This document shows positions 58,573-59,667 of a stretch of 59,667 bases of DNA, in pieces (within the stretch, counting starts at the first letter, position 1; each line of letters starts with the position of its first letter). The stretch comes from Acidobacteriota bacterium. GTDB lineage: Bacteria; Acidobacteriota; Blastocatellia; Chloracidobacteriales; Chloracidobacteriaceae. A program made the translations under genes and the position numbers. The DNA lies in NCBI GenBank assembly GCA_016208495.1, contig JACQXX010000004.1, positions 1 through 59,667 of the forward strand. Direction: 5' to 3'. A model generated the notes under the pieces. That model made no database searches. It was not told the DNA's origin and saw nothing but the letters and a program-made list of their open reading frames with translations.

Positions 58573-59529
58573 TTATTTGGATTTGCGAGATTTGAAAGCT
58601 TCAAACACCTTTCCTACGTTGCGGCTGAAAATGGTCTGTTCAGTAAAGTCGTCAGCCTGAACGTGGCGCGTGATGGTATCTGGATGTTGAAGCGGAAACG
58701 CCATTTCAAAAACTGGCAGGTTGGCATACGCGCTATTTGTCTCGCGGGTGGTGGTGGCCTGATCGCCAAAGCCGATGTTGGAAACCAGCGTTCGATTGGG
58801 AAGAATATTCACCGCATTGTGGACCCAGGCGGCAAAGGTGACGGCATAATCCCAGGTAACCGGTTTTTCAGTCATTCGCTGAAAATAGTTTCCCCAAAAC
58901 TGAGCCGCATACCGATCACCCAGCAAATCAATCAACCAGTTTGTGTCCTTGAGTTCCTTCCACTTCTGGGCGCGGAGGTCATATTTTTCCCAGGCTCGCC
59001 GCCACGTTGCCCAGCCCCAGGTGTGGGCATACCGTGAAAAATAATAACTGTCCGAGGTGACGTTTCGGCCAAACTGGAAGTTGTTGCCACACACTGTCAT
59101 GATTTGTGGCTCATGGCGGTGGCGTTCAAGCACTTCGGCACAAAACCGGAAGAAGGTCGGATGCGGCAGGCAGTCGTCTTCAAAAATGATGGCTTCAGTC
59201 ACATGGTCAAAGACCCAATCCAGACCGGGAACAATGGTGAGGTGGCACCCGAGATTAACGTCTGAAAACCGGGTATGGACTGTGCAGTCCCAGTCTACCT
59301 GGTTGATGATGGCTCGGGTGGCTGCACAGGTTTGAGCGTCACCCGGATGGGTTGAGCGCGGTCCGTCAGCAATCACAAAGAGTTGATCTGGGGCGGCTTC
59401 ACGGATCCGCTCGAAAACCTGGGCAGTTGTATCAGGGCGATTAAAGATGATCAGGACAACCGGAACTGTCAGTTTTGAGAGATCTGGCATTTGGACATTC
59501 AAGAGATGAAGTGGAGATCTGGAATACAT
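58573..59529 (-). CDS. Glycosyltransferase family 2-like protein
   Basis: A 318-residue GT-A-type protein of the hemolysin-HlpA-like/GT2 group: VPVVLIIFNRPDTTAQVFERI at the N-terminus, VIADGPRS, and IIFEDDCLPHP with the metal-binding EDD triad (about residues 115-120). WGWATWRRAWEKYD is typical of this subgroup. An alternative start at 59490 (MPDLSKLTVP) would fit homologs better; neither has a clear SD. It probably belongs with the GT4 gene in polysaccharide or glycan synthesis. Confidence 0.82.
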   Translation of the reverse strand: MYSRSPLHLLNVQMPDLSKLTVPVVLIIFNRPDTTAQVFERIREAAPDQLFVIADGPRSTHPGDAQTCAATRAIINQVDWDCTVHTRFSDVNLGCHLTIVPGLDWVFDHVTEAIIFEDDCLPHPTFFRFCAEVLERHRHEPQIMTVCGNNFQFGRNVTSDSYYFSRYAHTWGWATWRRAWEKYDLRAQKWKELKDTNWLIDLLGDRYAAQFWGNYFQRMTEKPVTWDYAVTFAAWVHNAVNILPNRTLVSNIGFGDQATTTRETNSAYANLPVFEMAFPLQHPDTITRHVQADDFTEQTIFSRNVGKVFEAFKSRKSK

Positions 59530-59544
59530 TAAAGGTTATTACGA

Positions 59545-59667
59545 TTAAATCATAGGAACCCAGGGTGTGATCCGAACTCGAAAATTGTGAAGGGCGGCAC
59601 AAACTTCCATCACCAGATCCCGAACCCCCTCGCCCTGTAACCGAATCTGTTCCTTGACAATCCGACA
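59545..59667 (-). CDS. C-terminal end of an unidentified protein (partial)
   Basis: An open minus-strand frame of 40 residues (RIVKEQIRLQGEGVRDLVME, ending RITPWVPMI) closes at TAA 59545-59547, 15 bases before the glycosyltransferase start. The 5' part lies outside the window. It is probably the upstream member of the glycosyltransferase operon; the family cannot be told. Confidence 0.45.
   Translation of the reverse strand, partial: CRIVKEQIRLQGEGVRDLVMEVCAALHNFRVRITPWVPMI

Overview
The window looks like chromosome from an Acidobacteriota bacterium, most likely of the Blastocatellia type. This is an inference from gene style. The signs are a CadC-like winged helix fused through one membrane helix to a WD40/TolB-like propeller, tandem TPR-CHAT proteins, a separate formiminotransferase-cyclodeaminase gene, and intergenic regions full of 7-bp tandem repeats and small palindromic elements. 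No rRNA, tRNA, CRISPR array or transposase/integrase gene was recognised.

Layout. 0-15 kb, almost all minus strand: ABC ATPase, biotin synthase (bioB), an AarF/UbiB-type kinase, a membrane TPR protein, a secreted DUF4139-type protein, and two tandem secreted TPR-CHAT proteases. 15-19.4 kb: repeats, two small genes, and the winged-helix/propeller regulator with a probable PhoB-style operator of three 11-bp direct repeats. 19.4-21.8 kb: a minus-strand group of arr (rifampin ADP-ribosyltransferase), a RibD/DHFR-like reductase and aqpZ, bordered by attC-like sequences, which resembles a decayed integron cassette block. 21.8-35 kb is an accessory, defence-like island. It holds an SF2 helicase with an N-terminal nuclease-like domain overlapping a HIT gene, three unknown minus-strand genes, a repeat-rich gap with a MITE and a brnA remnant, then a tightly coupled four-gene operon: a 300-aa unknown, two BrxD-like (DUF2791-type) ATPases and an Lhr-like DExH helicase. 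A BrnT/BrnA toxin-antitoxin pair follows. 35-50 kb is mostly housekeeping and signalling: FtcD, HU, a HIT protein, an 1875-aa GAF-PAS-coiled-coil-pseudoreceiver protein, a UbiD-family decarboxylase, a receiver-GGDEF-like protein and a pair of secreted paralogs. 50-59.7 kb: TPM and Tim44-like envelope proteins, small zinc-ribbon membrane proteins, a Fic AMP-transferase, a PqqD/HprK-like pair of RiPP type, and two glycosyltransferases.

The best candidate for a new system is the operon at 28378-34106. It has the ATPase and helicase parts of a type 2-like BREX locus, with the ATPase duplicated and a novel first gene, but no methyltransferase (PglX) or phosphatase (PglZ) in the window. It lies between a brnA 3' remnant and an intact brnTA pair.

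At genome scale the most unusual signal is the intergenic DNA: many different heptanucleotide tandem arrays, several of which begin exactly at a TAG stop codon, plus at least two families of MITE-like elements, one copy with an 11-bp target duplication.
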